A stretch of DNA of 64,000 nt from Poecilobothrus nobilitatus (GCA_947095535.1 OX352773.1:215160093-215224092), one strand, 5' to 3'. Positions 12,501-26,518 are shown, numbered from the stretch's first letter. Notes: generated by a model from the sequence alone, not told the origin. Numbers and translations: made by a program.

Positions 12501-14771
12501 CATTAACAGTTATAAAAATAATGTTAGAAAAATATATAACGTTATGATATTATGTGTTAAAAAAATATAATTATTTACCTTAGGAATCGACAATTTAATA
12601 TAATAGATATGGTATGTAATCTTAATAAAATAAATCTTTGATATTGAAATAATTTAAAATTTAAACATTTAACTAATACGAAATATAATATAATATCGTT
12701 AATTTTTAAGTTTTAACTAAAATTTGTTAAAATTTTGAAATGTTTTAAAATTCTTTTGAAATTTTTAGAAAATTTTCATAATATATAAATTTTTCAAAAA
12801 AAAAAGAGTATTCTTAAAAATTGAAAATTTGTTTTACTATAATTTTGCAATAAAAATTTTAATATAAGGATTACAACAACGGTTTGTATACAAAATAAAA
12901 GGTAAAATTTGTACTTGAATTTTAATATCCTAATTGTTTTTAACAATATATTTCAACATTAAGTGTTACTTATTATATATTCATTATTTATAGTCATTAT
13001 TTATAGTCTTCTAATAAATGAAAAATATTTGCGAAAAATTTCACCAATCTCATCCTCCTTATATACAACAAAATTATATTCACGGAATAAATATAAATAT
13101 TATGGTCAAAAAGAAAAGTACTTAAAAAAAAATATCAACATAATGTTATTAATTTAAATAGAATTTAATTGATAAGATTTCCTTGAATTATTAGTTTGTA
13201 GCTTACCAAATAAAATCAGAAAAATATTTTCCAATGTCCTTTAGAGTTTTTAACATATTTAAAATAATTAAAAGACTGAAAATAATCGACCCGTAAATTG
13301 AAAAAAAAAAGGTCATTCTAATTAAATATTTTAAAAACTATTTTCAATACATAAATATATATATGTATATAGAAAAAAAAAAAATATATATCATTTAACT
13401 ATGTAAGGTCATCAATCAAAAACAAAAAAACAAAAAAAAAAAAATATATATTTTATCTGCAAATACCTTAAAGGATTATGAACTATAAATTTGTTTTCAT
13501 TTTCTTTTTGTATAAGAAAAAATATGAATTAAGATTTCGAATAAAATTAGAACATGAATTGAACAAAAAGAAAATGAACTGCAATGCCGACCGACCATTA
13601 CTACATTATATAAACTTTCAATAATAAAAATGAAACTATTTTTATTTTCTATTTTACATAATATATTAATAGATATATATATTATATACCTATATATTTT
13701 TATTATTATCATGTAAAAAAAAAAAATTATTTTTAGGTCATGGTAAAATTTACTACTAGAAAAATACTTGAAAAATTGCAGAAAAATTTAATCAGGGCAG
13801 AAACGATATCAACTATAAAAAAAAAAAAAAATAGTAATATAAAATTTTCTCATAATTCTTTAGCATGAATTTTCTTAAATATTTTTTTTTACAAAAAATA
13901 ATAGGTATATAATAATAAAATCTCTAAATATTTCAATAAAAATTGTACTAATAAAGTTCTACTTCATTTTTATAAAAATAATAATCAACTAAAAATAGAA
14001 AAAAAAAAAAAAAAACTTGGAAATTACAACAAAAACTGGTTTAAACTTTAACAATTTTTTTACTATGTATAGAAAATCAAATATAATTTATGATCAGTGG
14101 TAATACAGTTAGTAGAAATCCAAAATATAAAATTCCATTACACTTAATTTTTTTTAATTTGTTTTGGCAAAAATTACACTACGTGTTTTAGCATAGTTTG
14201 TCATTTATTAAGTGGTCCTTTATCATAATGAGACACCTTGCAAAAATATATTTGGCAAAAAAACATTTTGTAAAATATTTTTCGGATTTTGGGATAATTT
14301 TTGCAGAAAAATTATGCAAAGTCAAATAATATTTTTCCAAAATTTATTAGCTATTTGTATTTTATTTTATAGCTATTTGTTTTTTGCAGAAGTAAAAAAG
14401 TAAAAATAGTACATTATATTATGAATTGAATTAGTATGGGAAAAAAGAAAATAGATTTTTCATATGGAAAAGTGTTGTGGTAGAGTAATGGGAAAATAAC
14501 ATTGATAATTAACTGAAGTATTTACATAATTTACTGTTTATTTTTTGTTTGTTTTTCCCTTTTCCACTTCTATAAGGAAAACTGGGGAACGACTAAGCTA
14601 TATTTATTATTTATATTATTGACTAAGGCTTCAGTTTCTGGCTTCAATAATTTCATTAAGGATAGTTGATTACTCGATAGTAGCTATTGCACAGGACTAT
14701 GAAACAAAAAAGTATTTTTATTTGTGCATCATCTATTATCTTATGCAAGAATATGATAATAATTTTATGAT
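12501..14771. other. AT-rich sequence without recognisable genes
   Basis: Only homopolymer runs and short AT-type open frames were seen (12963-13157, 13497-13712 minus, 14212-14403). None has a recognisable domain, and I do not call any a gene. Confidence 0.5.
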
Positions 14772-15165
14772 ATACTAGCTAATGACTGGTGCGCGTAGCT
14801 GCACCCCTCAATAAATAAAACATATGGATTTTTTAAATGAAGATATGGATTAAGAAATTTCAAATCTATTAATAGCGCTAACTTTTGACAATGAAAAAGC
14901 AAAACATATACAAAATTTGAAGTCAATTGGTCAAATCGTTTTTATTTTAGAACGAAAAAGTTTAAATATTTGCACTACAGTCCCAACAGGTCGTTAGAGC
15001 AAAATGGTTAGCTCAGAAACACTCCTCGTACCCAAAAGCTTTTGTGTACAAATTTTCATGATGATCTGCTGAACAGTTTAGGGGGAGTCTATAAATCAGA
15101 AACAGACAGACAAACGGACAAACATTCGGTTTTATGTATATAGACGATAGATAGATAGAAGATAC
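14772..15165 (+). mobile_element. dispersed retroposon-like repeat ending in (GATA)n
   Basis: It starts atactagctaatgactggtgcgcgtagctgcaccc and ends with cagacagacaaacggac, then ttttatgtatatagacgatagatagatag. Two phrases, a fcatgatgatctgctgaacagtttagg-like sentence and a cagacagac block before a short tandem tail, are typical of the 3' parts of common insect LINE/SINE repeats. The tail has the TAGA/GATA unit about three times. Only one copy occurs in this window, so family membership rests on general resemblance. Confidence 0.5.
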
Positions 15166-15211
15166 ATACTTATTTTATATTTAATTATATACAATGAGAA
15201 AAATTTATATT

Positions 15212-15290
15212 ATTTTTTGACCTAGCCTGAATTTAAACCCGAGACATAACTACTATACTATTGTTTGACTGCAAATTACTGTGGCGTACA
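15212..15290 (-). mobile_element. possible tRNA-derived SINE relic
   Basis: On the minus strand, gtctcgggtttaaattcaggc resembles a B box, but no clear A box lies at tRNA spacing. Reported only as a weak relic beside the preceding repeat. Confidence 0.2.
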
Positions 15291-16677
15291 TAATATATAA
15301 TCTATTGAATATAATCTTAATTTAAATACTGTAACAATGGTTCTAATCACAACTTATGTTTTTACGAACCCCTTACTAATCAAAATAATGAAAATCCTGC
15401 AATATTATGGACAATATACTTATGACTTTCAGCTAAATTTCTTTTGTATGTATACATCTATTTTAAACATGTATCTATGCATACATGTTTAAAAATTAAT
15501 TATTGTAACAGTTGTTTTATTTAAAACATATATTTTCTAAGCGAACATTACAAAAGAAAATCTTTAACTTGAACTGGCTATTTTGTTTATATAAAGTTAG
15601 ATGTTATTAAACATGTTAGTTGTAAAATGGTGCCATTTCATGAATTAATTATATTTGGATTGTGAATAGTTATTTTATTAAAATTAAATATGTGAAATAA
15701 GAAATTATGCCAAGTATAATTAGGTGAAATGGCAGTTGGATATTATTTAGATTTTGAAAATTGGCCAAACTCCCATAATTATTAATTAATGCAAAATGAT
15801 TTTCAAAGTATTAATTTTAACCTCAATATTATTTTGAAAGATTATCTGAGAAATAATATAGAAAAAAAGAAAAAATATAAAAGAATTAAATTTCCCTAAA
15901 TGGAAAAAAAGATATTAATTGATTCATATTAAAAAAATATAAAGAGTTTCAATTTGCATTTTAATATTATATCTGCTTCAAAATTTAGGGATTTTTTTTT
16001 TGTAAAGTTTTAGATGGGTATAGTTTCAATGAGAAGTAAAAATAAAAATATTGAAACTTTACAAAAATTAAAAAAACTTTAAGTAGGTACATGAGAATTT
16101 AAGAAAAACAAAAAAATATCTATTTTAAATAAGTAATAAAATTTGATCAAAAATTTACTTTCTCCTATGTTGAATAATTTTATATTATTTTATATTCAAA
16201 TAACCAGTTATGAAGACCAGTTATCCAAATAATTATAATAATATGTTGTATCTCAAACATTTGAAATATTAAAAAAATTCCAATGATTATATTTTTGTAT
16301 GTCTTGTGTCTCTGGATGTCTATTTTATTATTGCAGTAGGAGGTTTTGATTCATATTAATGATATATATATATACATATAGTACTGTCTATTATAATAAT
16401 CTACATTATGGCTACACTAATCTAAAAATTGATTTATTATACTTGTTTCAGATCAATGAAGCTCCATCAATTGATAGAAATTTATAAAATTTGTAAGAAA
16501 GCGGTTATATTATAATGTTTCGATTAATAGAAAAATTATAGGATCTAATGCAGTTGACATCTTATTATAATAGTGATCGACTATTGTGTCACAAATTACT
16601 TAATTATGTTAAGTAATAGGTATGATTTATATGAACTGACATAATTATAGTTAGCCATATTATAATACATAAAATAA
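15291..16677. other. AT-rich sequence, nothing recognised
   Basis: No gene or repeat boundary was recognised. Confidence 0.45.
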
Positions 16678-17085
16678 CCCCTTGGTAGTGTCAGGATCTT
16701 ACTTACTATAACTACCCCTCTTTATAGGCAATATCATCGGATAATGATCCTAACGCATACTGAGCATATTAGCTAAGATCTAGGAAATAGTAAGGATAGG
16801 AGACTATAGAACAGTGATGCTGAAATTAAATTGAAATTAAATTAAATTATAAATAAATTTAAATAAATTGAAGATTCGGACTGTGAGGGAAAAATGAATA
16901 CGCCTATTATTATTACTATTTTGCTGTCAGTGCGGAAACCATCAACAGTTGTAACATGCAGTAGTATATCATACGTTTTTTCATAATGTAATAATTGAAG
17001 GCAGCTCCACTGTAGCAGCTATTATTGTTGGTATTATTATTACTTCCTATACGAAGTCAGGGCCATCAGTCATATTATCCTCCTG
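16678..17085 (+). repeat. unclassified repeat family U2, copy 1
   Basis: It shares an ordered set of words with 22037-22462: cccttggtagtRtcagRttctt, then tatattagct..ag with a ggataggaRa block, gggactgt or ggactgtga, cctattattattac, attttgctRtcagtg, acaacagtt...acatg.agtagtatat, ttgaaggca, and finally agtcagggccatca. Two insertions/deletions and many substitutions separate the two. No open frame spans the unit, and its class is unknown. Confidence 0.7.
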
Positions 17086-20000
17086 CATAAAATACCTAAA
17101 GGCAGCTTATTGAAATTTATGCATCAGTTTTTCTGTATATGTACTTTTATTTCTAATTTTCTCTTATTTTAACTTTTAGCTAAATTTGTCTTCCTGTAAA
17201 TAACATTTTTTCCCAAAATCTTTAAAGTCTTTTTTAAAGTTTTTCGTTTTTTTAGGTAATCAATTTTTTACCACTACTGTTATTACATCTTTAAAATGGT
17301 ACAGGATGATATAAAAACAAAAAATACTTAACTAAGTGTTAAGAAATTTATCTAATTAAGACATAATCTTGGCACGCGTTCATTTTACTCCAAAAAATAA
17401 AAAGTGCAAAAAAGAAAATTAAAAAAAATTGCTCTCCTTTTCTGGTCGTGTTTTTTTATTCGATAAATTTTGTATAGTGAACTGAATAAAAAATATAAAT
17501 CTAAAATAACAAAACACAAAAAAAAAGAAAGAAATAGATAAAAACATTTAGGATGTTGGATAACAGTATTCAGAGTAAAAATAAGAAATATTTTTGTAAT
17601 TTTTCTTTCCTTTTATTATAAAGTATTGAAAAATAAATTTTTAACAGACAAAAGAAAAGTAATATCCTGCGGTCAGAAAGGATTTTTATTTATCTTCAAT
17701 AAAAAATGATGCAAGTATTGGTTTTAAATACACTTATAAAAAAATCATCAAAAAGCTTAGGAGCACGGCGCTAAAAATGAATATGTTTAGCTAATAACAA
17801 TCTATAACCTAAGTCTTCAATTTTTATTTAGTTTAAGTTATATTCTGCTATGCGAATATAAAAATTCCGGTGTTATAAGAGAAGATTTTTAGAGGTTGTT
17901 TGGACCTTTAACGGATTTCATCATAAAAAATTGCACATTAGAAAGTTCTCAATGTCTAATAAAAGTGGTAGAGTTAATAAAATGCGTTGAGCAATCTCCA
18001 AATTTAATTGTTATAATCTTGTCAACAAACAAATCTTGTCAACAATCTATATAACATTCGTTTGATCTTGTCCCTAAGGGTTGAATAGGATGAATAAAAA
18101 AGTCTGAGGATATATATTATATAGGAAGGATATATTTTAAAATAATAACTTTAATAGGATTTTTTAGTAAAACCTTTTCAGTTTAATGCTTTGTGAATTT
18201 TTACAGAGATTGCTTAGAAAGTCCAATAATTATTTGACCCCATTATACAATATCCCTAAAAGAGCATACCATTTTATATTAGATTCAGGAAAATTTTTGT
18301 TTTAAATAGCGGTAAAAATATATTCATGTTGACCTAATCAAGTGTCATGAATTTCTCAAGCACAATATTTTTGTATATATTGCATTTTGGTTGTTGTTTT
18401 AAAAAAATAGATAATGAACAGCATTTAATTTGCTATTTAGAGACTTTCTTATCAGAAGCATTTAATTAATTTATTGAGCAGATTTTCGAATTAACTTTAA
18501 AACTTTTAAAAGTAAAAGAAACAAAAACAAAAAGAAAAATAAACAAAATTGAATATTGGCCACGTTGTATTTTGTTTTTATTTTCTTATTAAAAAAAAAA
18601 ATGGTTTGCACCTTTTTTATTGGGTTGTTGACGTCCGGGTCCAAATTAAACAAATTTAAAGTTTAAAAATTGATTAATATTTTTTTCATTAATATTTTTT
18701 TTCGGAATTTTATTAATTACGCTAAAAATTTTGACGTATTATTATTATAAACTTTCCTCTTTTACATTTCCTCTTTATAATTTTTAAGTAATTCAGAATG
18801 TCCATCTTATTATTTAGTTTTTGAAGCATAAGGTATGTTTAGTCAATAAGAAAACTGTCAGATCATCAGGTTTAGAATTTATAGTTGGATTTTGAAAACA
18901 ATCATCTATACATTTTAAAGTATTCCAAATAGATTCAGATAATTTTAAGAGTATGCTGTTCTATTCTTATTTTCTTTATTTTTATTTGCTTAAAAATATT
19001 TTTTGAATGTCGTAAATGTGTTTTTTCTTAAAGTTTAAAATATTCATATACAAAAAAGTTTTAAAAATATCTAAAAGGTAAAAAATGGTTTTAAATATTG
19101 AATGGTTATGGTTCCATTCTAATTTTTAATTCAAATCATTAATTTCTTTACTTCCGATACTCTTAGTGATTTTATTGTTTTGATACCCTTGAAAGGCTAA
19201 TAAAAGTGCAGATGTCGATAAAAAAAAAAAAAAAAAACTTTATTTAATTTCTTTAATGATTGTTCTGATATTATAAAGAGAGAAAAAAAGGCACGTGGTT
19301 TTACCACTGCCGTCCAATCAAAATACATAAAAAAAAAATAAAAATCTATAGAAAAAAACGACTTAAAGTAAAACAATTACATGTAAAAGTTTTTTAATTT
19401 TTTTCCCTCCATTTTTTCCCTTTTTTTTTTTTTTTGTTTTTTTCTTATTTTTGGTATTTTCTTTTTCAAGAAATTAATTAAAAAAGTTTCCGTGTCTGTT
19501 CTTGTTACTTGTATTTTTTTTTTCTTTTTTTATATCTATCTCTTTTTTTTTTTACTTTATTTGAATCTATTGTTTTTTTTATTTAAAGTCTTAAAGTGTA
19601 AAAACTTTGGTTGATAGAAGTTAAAAAAAAACCAATACAAAAAAAAAAAAAAAAAAATGCGTTTTAAAATTAAATTAAATTGACAATTCAAATAATAAAG
19701 GATTTTTTTTTTTTGTTTTATTTAATTCTAGATTTGATTTGATTCAAAGTTTCTCCAGTTTCCCACTTTTTCTGTAATAACAAAAATTGAAATTAAAATT
19801 TTCGAAGTTAAAATCTAATTTCGAATATCTAGTTAAGATAAATACTTTTTAAATTTTATTTGTTTTTTTTTAATTGGAAATATTTTCTATTAATTTTACT
19901 TTTTTTTGTTTTCAAATGGAAATTAAAATAGAAAAAATAAATGTTTGTAATGAATTTCGAAATGTCGAATTAAATTATTTCAAAGACAAATACTCACAAA

Positions 20001-20640
20001 TTAAATTTTTGTTGAATGAAGTTTTAATGCATTTTTTCTTTGCGAAATGCAAAATATTGCAAAAAAATGATAGATTTAAGGTAACAATTATAGGTGTTGT
20101 CTATTTAAGAATAAAAAGTAAATTTAATTATAAAAGAAATTTAAGCTTTTTATATTTGTGAATAACTTTAGGGGAAAATTTCATTACAATATGTAAATTC
20201 ATTACATATAGTTAAGATTATTAGGTTAAAAAATTAAAATTTTACTTAAAATTGTTGATTTAATGAAATTACTACATGTGGATTAATCTGTTGAGTTTTC
20301 AACAGATTATTTAATTTAAAATTGAAACTTAAATTAAGGATTGAGTATATACAATATATTAAGGATAACAGTAAAATATATTTCGTTAGGTTGTTATATA
20401 AAAAGTTTCTGTTGGTTGCCAAAAAGTTTACCTTAATCTGCTAAAAAAATGTTACGAGATAGATTAAGTAAATATAAAAACGACGGCGAATGCAGTTACC
20501 TTTGTCAACTCTTAAATACCCGTACGAACCCGTTATTGCTCATATAGTCTATAACTTTACTTATAATATTATTTTTTTTTAATTTTTCAGTATTTTAAAA
20601 TATATATATATATATATATATGTACATATTATATATTATT
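17086..20640. other. AT-rich sequence without recognisable genes
   Basis: Long T and A runs dominate 19200-19700. Short open frames at 18471-18653 (minus) and 19874-20161 have the low-complexity composition expected by chance. A (TA)n tract lies at about 20600-20621. Confidence 0.5.
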
Positions 20641-21090
20641 CTCCCAACGCAGATTTTAATCTACTACCCAAAGATTATCAATCGAAAACTTCTTTCATGG
20701 CAATCATTTCTGTAAAATTTGGTTGTACTGGTGCAATAGGTTCGGGCAGATGTCATACAACTTCTCTCTTTAAATGAAAATTGACTCCGAGTCTATTGAA
20801 GCTATAGGTATTTGAAAGTTTTTAAAAATATATCGATATGGCATGCTAATGACTTCTGTAAAACTTGGTTGTACCAGAAAAGCATGTTCAGAATAGCTTT
20901 CACATCTTGGAATTTAATAAAGCTAGGCATCTGAAATCTTATAAAAGATGATATGGCAATAATTTCTGTAAAATTTTGGTTGTGTTGATATAGCAAATTC
21001 GGGTAGCTATCAAACAACTCCAAAATTTACATAAATGTATTTCGATTCTTAACAACGGCACTAAAACATCTGAAATTTTGTAAATAATGA
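20641..21090. repeat. degenerate minisatellite, 3-4 units of ~115-140 bp
   Basis: Related blocks recur: tggcaatcatttctgtaaaatttggttgtac near 20699, atggcatgctaatgacttctgtaaaacttggttgtac near 20838, and atggcaataatttctgtaaaattttggttgtg near 20952. Between them are ttcgggcagatgtcatacaactt and ttcgggtagctatcaaacaactcc, which match the ttcgggtagctcccatacaactt core of the 142-bp array at 34.5-35.4 kb. The block therefore appears to be an older copy of the same repeat class. The minus-strand 73-codon frame at 20802-21023 is a reading through this repeat. Confidence 0.6.
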
Positions 21091-22036
21091 TCAAGTTTAA
21101 TGGAAACAGCATATATTACGTTCTTACGGATATCTCAGATTTGACACAGTTTACTCTACTACACTCTTCCTCGTTTTTAAATAAGTTAATAAATTTATTT
21201 AATGTGTTCCTGTTCCCTTGTATTTTTTTTTTTATTTCCCATAGTATTTTAAGTTTTAAGAATTTAAAACTTTAAAGCAATAGGTTATCGCATTGCTTTC
21301 GGGAAAGAGTCCATTTAAAATAGTTTCCCGTCAACGAAGTAATAGCAACAATAGTTACACTGAGTTCGAACTTTTGGCTCTATGAAGGTTATAACAAACA
21401 AATTTTGAACAAAAAAAAAAAACTTAAAATATAAAAATATTTCTAAAACTTAAATTTTTCCTATAGTTACTGAAAAGAGTTGACAAATATTTTGGTTGGG
21501 AAATTTTGGTCAATAATACATTGCATATAATATTGAAATATGGAAGATAATATTTTAATTTTATGTTATTTCATTTCTGTTTTGAATATACTTGAATTCA
21601 CGATTTTATATGGTGTTTATTTTATAAATATTACTTTTATAATTTTTCATTTCATTTTAAATAATTATATATTGATTTCTCCTATAAAAATCTCATTTGA
21701 AATATTTTATTTGATTTATGATTTCTATTTATTTATTTATTTATTATCAATTTTATTATTATAATAATTATTTATAATCTTTCAATATTTCTTTCGGATG
21801 TGATTCATGATTTATATTTCCAGAAAAATAATTAATATTGACCCAGAATAATAAAGTTTAATTTGCATAATATTAAATAATATTTAAAATGATTAAATAT
21901 AAAAATGAAATTCTGTATGATAAAATTCGAAATATTTAAAATAAAATTGAATATGTCACAGATTAAATTTCAAAACGGAACAGAACTCACACAGTCCAAT
22001 TTTTTTGAACTACACAAACCTTAATTTCAAATTTGT
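21091..22036. other. AT-rich sequence, nothing recognised
   Basis: Two AT-rich open frames (21087-21275 and 21540-21764) have hydrophobic, phenylalanine/isoleucine-rich translations expected from T-rich DNA. No family resemblance was seen. Confidence 0.45.
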
Positions 22037-22462
22037 TTTTTTTCCTAAGGAAGGTGGAAATCTTCCAAAGACACCAAGAATTTCCCCCTTGGTAGTATCA
22101 GATTCTTCCTGACTAAACCCATCTCCCCCTTTAGCCAATGTAATAAGATGAAACCCTTACCTGCGAACGTTGTATATTAGCTAGGGAGTAGGGATAGGAA
22201 AGGATAGAAAATGGATACGGAAACATTGAATTGTGAGTGGGACTGTAAGGAAACAATGAACCCGTCTATTATAATTACCATTTTGCTAAGAGTGACTATA
22301 GCCGTTACAACAGTTACAACATGTAGTAGTATATAACACATTACTACATAAAGAAATTATTGAAGGCAACGCACACTGTCACTGTAACGGCTGTTATTTT
22401 TGATATTAGTATTCTTATGAATATTATTATTATTTTACTACAGAGTCAGGGCCATCACCTTC
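22037..22462 (+). repeat. unclassified repeat family U2, copy 2 (longest)
   Basis: This copy carries the left part also seen at 28.3 kb (aaggaaggtgg, gacaccaagaa, ccatctccccctttag) and the right part shared with 16.7 kb (acaacatgtagtagtatat, gaaggca, gtcagggccatcacc). An internal inverted pair, agccgttac near 22291 and gtaacggct near 22384, could form a stem about 100 bases apart. The open frame at 22360-22554 lies across its right end and shows no protein family. Confidence 0.72.
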
Positions 22463-23043
22463 AAACCCTTCAGACAATTTGGTCGATTCAGATGAATTTG
22501 TGCAATTTAACTGAAAGTATAAACCCTGCTTTAAAATATATTTTAATTAATTAAAATTTAAGTGGTTTTTTTTTTTTGGTCATAATTTAATGTTCATATT
22601 AAGATCGTTTAGTTGTGGTTACAATTTTCCAGAATCTTTTGTAAAATTCCAACTGATTTAACCAAAATAAAATATATATAAATGTGGTATAATTTTTTTA
22701 TTTTTTTATTCTAATTTTCCTAAAAAATTGTAATCATTTAAAATTAAAAAAAATTTTTGTATTTTAAAATTATTTTCATTTATTTGTCTAAACTACTAAA
22801 TTTATATTTTCCTTTGGTTTAAAATTGAATTTAACATATTTTGGAATAAAATTGATGTTAAATTAATTGACTGTAATTTTAATGAAATAAAAAAGAAACT
22901 TGCAAAAAAATTTTTTTTTTTTTTAATCGGCTACTAATTGGCACTTGCAGACATAATAGTAGTAACGTAGGTAGTTCATAAAGTAGAGGATTTTGAAGAA
23001 ATCATATTACAGACAATTCAGTTATTTATTTAAAACTTAATGT

Positions 23044-23089
<46 letters not shown>

Positions 23090-23504
23090 ACTTTAGTGTA
23101 GTTATTATAAAATTAAAATGATTGCATTGATCGGTTAAATTTTAAATTAGAGTGTTTTATGTTTTTTGATAGAGTTCCGAACTTAAGGTAAAGAAGTAAT
23201 GCTGTTCATAGATTACTTATAGACTGCTCTTCTAATTTAAAAAAAAAACAAATTAATCACTTTTGATACAAACATATGTAAAATGATATTATAATAAGTT
23301 TTTCAATTTTTATTTTGTTTTTAGGATAGCGGGTGGAAAACAACAAAAGCCACTCAAAAGAACTGTATGAGATTTCTTTGGGTAATTTTTTTTTCTTTTT
23401 CTTTAAGTAAGGATGGTGAGAATTGTTGAAAGATGCTGTACGCAGCACAGTTATATGGGACTTTAACTCACTAAACACACCAGCCCCGTCTTAAAATATC
23501 AAAA
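22463..23504. other. AT-rich sequence with a long (TA)n tract
   Basis: A pure (TA)n microsatellite of about 42 bases lies at 23047-23088. The 73-codon minus frame at 23257-23478 lies just downstream of the decayed Jockey fragment in the same strand direction and might include its 3' remainder, but I see no conserved motif in it. Confidence 0.45.
23047..23088. repeat. (TA)n microsatellite
   Basis: About 21 uninterrupted TA units. Confidence 0.95.
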
Positions 23505-24232
23505 CAAGTCTGAAAGACTAACCAAGTCTAAGTAGGTCTTATGTTTTAGTGCATATTTTTTTATTTTTTCGCTTACTGTAGGTATTTCTAGATCCCTACC
23601 TAAATCACAATTTCGTATATACTAAGTAGCACTAACGATGTTACGTAAAATTTTATTTTAGAAGATTTAAATGCTCTAAATATTTGTTTGTTTGGCACAA
23701 TCCTGTGCAAATGGTATAGCTGTATGCCGTACAATCAAATAGGCTTAATTATTTTGATTATTATAATAACATTTTATATTCTATTGGCAATACATTTGTC
23801 TATATTTCGATTCTAATTCTAGTGTTTCCTTCTTTCCTCTTTACGTGCTATTTTCATCTCAGCTTGACATCTAACGTCATTCCTAGAAATTTTGCCTTGT
23901 TTTCTTAGAGTGAATCTACTTCATTTAAATTTACGGCTGGGGGATTTTGTAGGATTTTGTAGGATTTTGTATAATTTACTTGCACATATTTAAGTTGATT
24001 AAGCTTAATTTTTCTTTTTTAGTCCATAAAAAAGTTTATCGCTTGATTTTTATAATTTATCTGAAGCTTGGTCAATATTGCAGTACCGTCAGCAAATGTA
24101 CAGCTATTGTTATATTGGCTAATCCTGGTAAATCACGGGTATAAAGCAAATGTAATATAGGACCCAAAATATTACTTTGAAACACACCTGCTTTGATTAC
24201 TTTAGGTTGGGCTTTAAATAATCAAAACCAAC
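23505..24232 (-). pseudogene. decayed Jockey-type LINE reverse transcriptase, C-terminal part
   Basis: Minus-strand translation in shifting frames gives the reverse-transcriptase landmarks in order. AGVFQSNILGPILHLLYT (about 24133-24186) is the conserved A-G-V-P-Q-S-LGP block. TFADGTAIL (about 24080-24106) is the catalytic FADD box with the second aspartate changed to glycine. KFLGMTLDVKL lies near 23870, a KPI-LYGIQL block near 23730, and LRNIVSAT/YIRNCDLGRDLEIPTVSEK near 23580-23650. The order and wording match Jockey-clade non-LTR elements. Several stops and at least three frame changes show it is dead. A 12-bp tandem repeat (ggattttgtagg-type, about 23942-23975) has arisen within it. The N-terminal part, including the endonuclease, is absent. 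Confidence 0.78.
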
Positions 24233-26518
24233 CGCCTTTAAAACCAAACTTTAGATTGGGTAATTTAAGACATTGTGATATAATGTACAGTTTTTATCGT
24301 TTTATTTTTTTAGAATATTGTGTTTGCCCCTGCAAGGTATTTATAAAACAAGATGAATAATTCGACTGTACGGCAATGGTAGAGTGGAGTGAACTTTGAG
24401 ATAACACTGGGCTGTATTATATTTTTGTTGTACAATAATTATTATGTAATGCTTCAAACATTAATAAAACTATTTTAAAAAATAATTATATAAAAGGGAT
24501 TAATAAAAATTTCTGATTATTATATTAATATAAAAATTTTTTTTTTCTCAACAGTTTTTTCCTAATGTCATAGTCATTAAAACATAATCATACAATATTC
24601 TAAAAAAACTGATATTTTGATCAATTAGATCCAAATTTCATCGGGAGACAAAATAATAGGTTGAACATCATAATTCTTTGAACCGTATAATAAAATCTGA
24701 AAGTAGACAAGAAAGGATTCAAAATAAAATAATATAGTTAATGTTTATTTATTTAAAATTACTTATTGTGGAAAATTTCTGCAATTAAGAGTTTTAATCT
24801 AACTATACAATCATATACATTATAGTATTGATTACGTTTTCAAAAATTAAAGTTTTGTGAGAGAATTAATGATATTTATAACAAAACAGTAATTTTAATT
24901 TAGAATTCTAAATACAATAAAGATTTTTTTTCTTTTCATATTCATTTATTGTTCGTTCAATACAAATTTAATTTTTATTTTGCTTCCCATTCTATTAAAA
25001 ATTCAATTAAACTAAAAAAAATCCTTTTTTATTTTATTTAAATATATCTTTTCACTGACGTTTAAGATTCTAAGAAAATTGAAGAAATTTTTACATATTT
25101 TACTTAAAATATATAATATTATAATATTAGTTATGTAGATAGTATAAAAATATGTCTTGTCTAAAAAATAAAGTACTGCAAATTATTTGGGTATTCACAA
25201 ATTATCCAACACTGACATACGAGTAAAATTTATTATCTTCAATAAATTCTTTACATTTTTATTTATATACATAATTTAATTTATATATATATGTATATAT
25301 ATATATGTATTATATATAAATATCTATATTTTATAAACGCACACGTTATAAATACATATACAGAAAACTGAGAAGTCTTTTTTTGTTTGACCGTCAAAAT
25401 TTTAATCCAGTTATTATTTTTGTTGCCCAGTCATAGTGAAATTGAAAAATTCTTTAAGAAACATTTTTCTTTTGTTTTTTGTTTTTTTAATTTTCTTTAG
25501 GAAATTTTTCTACTTCATCTTATATTTTTTTGTTAAATAAATCTTTTTTGTTTTGTTGTTGTTAAAACAAAAACAAAAAAAAACAAAATACCAAACTTTT
25601 GAGTGAAACAGAAGAATAGAAGTCAATTCTAGCCCAATACAAAAGAATCAGCTACATAGAAAAATTTCAGAGATACAAAGGATAATATAAATATAAAATA
25701 TACATAAATAAAAAAAAGGAGAAAAGTATATACATATATAATAAAATATGTTTGTACAAATAAGAAACAATATCTTAAAATCTCAATAAATTCAATGAAA
25801 GTTAAACAGGATTAAAAATAAAAAAAAAAAAAAACTTTTAAATTGTCTTCCTCATTTCTTGATTTAGAAAACTGAAAATTTTTAAAATAATTTTTCTTTT
25901 TTTTTTTCTTTTGTGGAATCTGATACACAATCAAATTCTTTGATATCTGACAAATGTTCTTGATTAAGGATGCTTTTCTCTATTGTTTTACTCGAAAATA
26001 AATTTGAAGATTTGCTTTTTTTGAAGTTTAACTTCTGATGACGAGAAGAAAATGTGAAGGATAATTTTTCATTCCAAAATCTTTAAATTAAATCTGGCAA
26101 ATATTAATCGTTAAAGTACCAGTTATTTAGCTTACAATTTAAATGCCATAATGATATAGTTAATAAATGTTCATTTTATCCATAACTCATAGCACAATAA
26201 AATGTAATGAATAACCCATGAGAAACAAGGGAAACTTTAGTTGCCTGTCGTTTTGTATAGTTAAAATTCCAAGATGAAATAATTCTTATAAAAGAAATTC
26301 GTTTAAAATACGAATACAGCTAATGTGAAAATATTTTTAACCACGTGTGTTCCCTAAAATTAAGGAGAATTATGTACAAAACATTAAAAGATTTACGGTG
26401 AACATTAACATTTTCGTCGAAAATATGCATATTAATTTAAAAACACTTAGTACTAATCCATATACATAGGCCATTATAATACTAAACATCATATAATCTA
26501 TTGATTTATTAAAAAAGG
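24233..26518. other. AT-rich sequence without recognisable genes
   Basis: Homopolymers and imperfect (TA/TG)n sequence at about 25279-25320. No credible coding region or RNA gene was recognised. Confidence 0.5.

Noticed and set aside
19874..20161. 95-codon open frame
   Set aside because: Lysine/asparagine/phenylalanine-rich translation typical of chance frames in AT-rich DNA; no family recognised.
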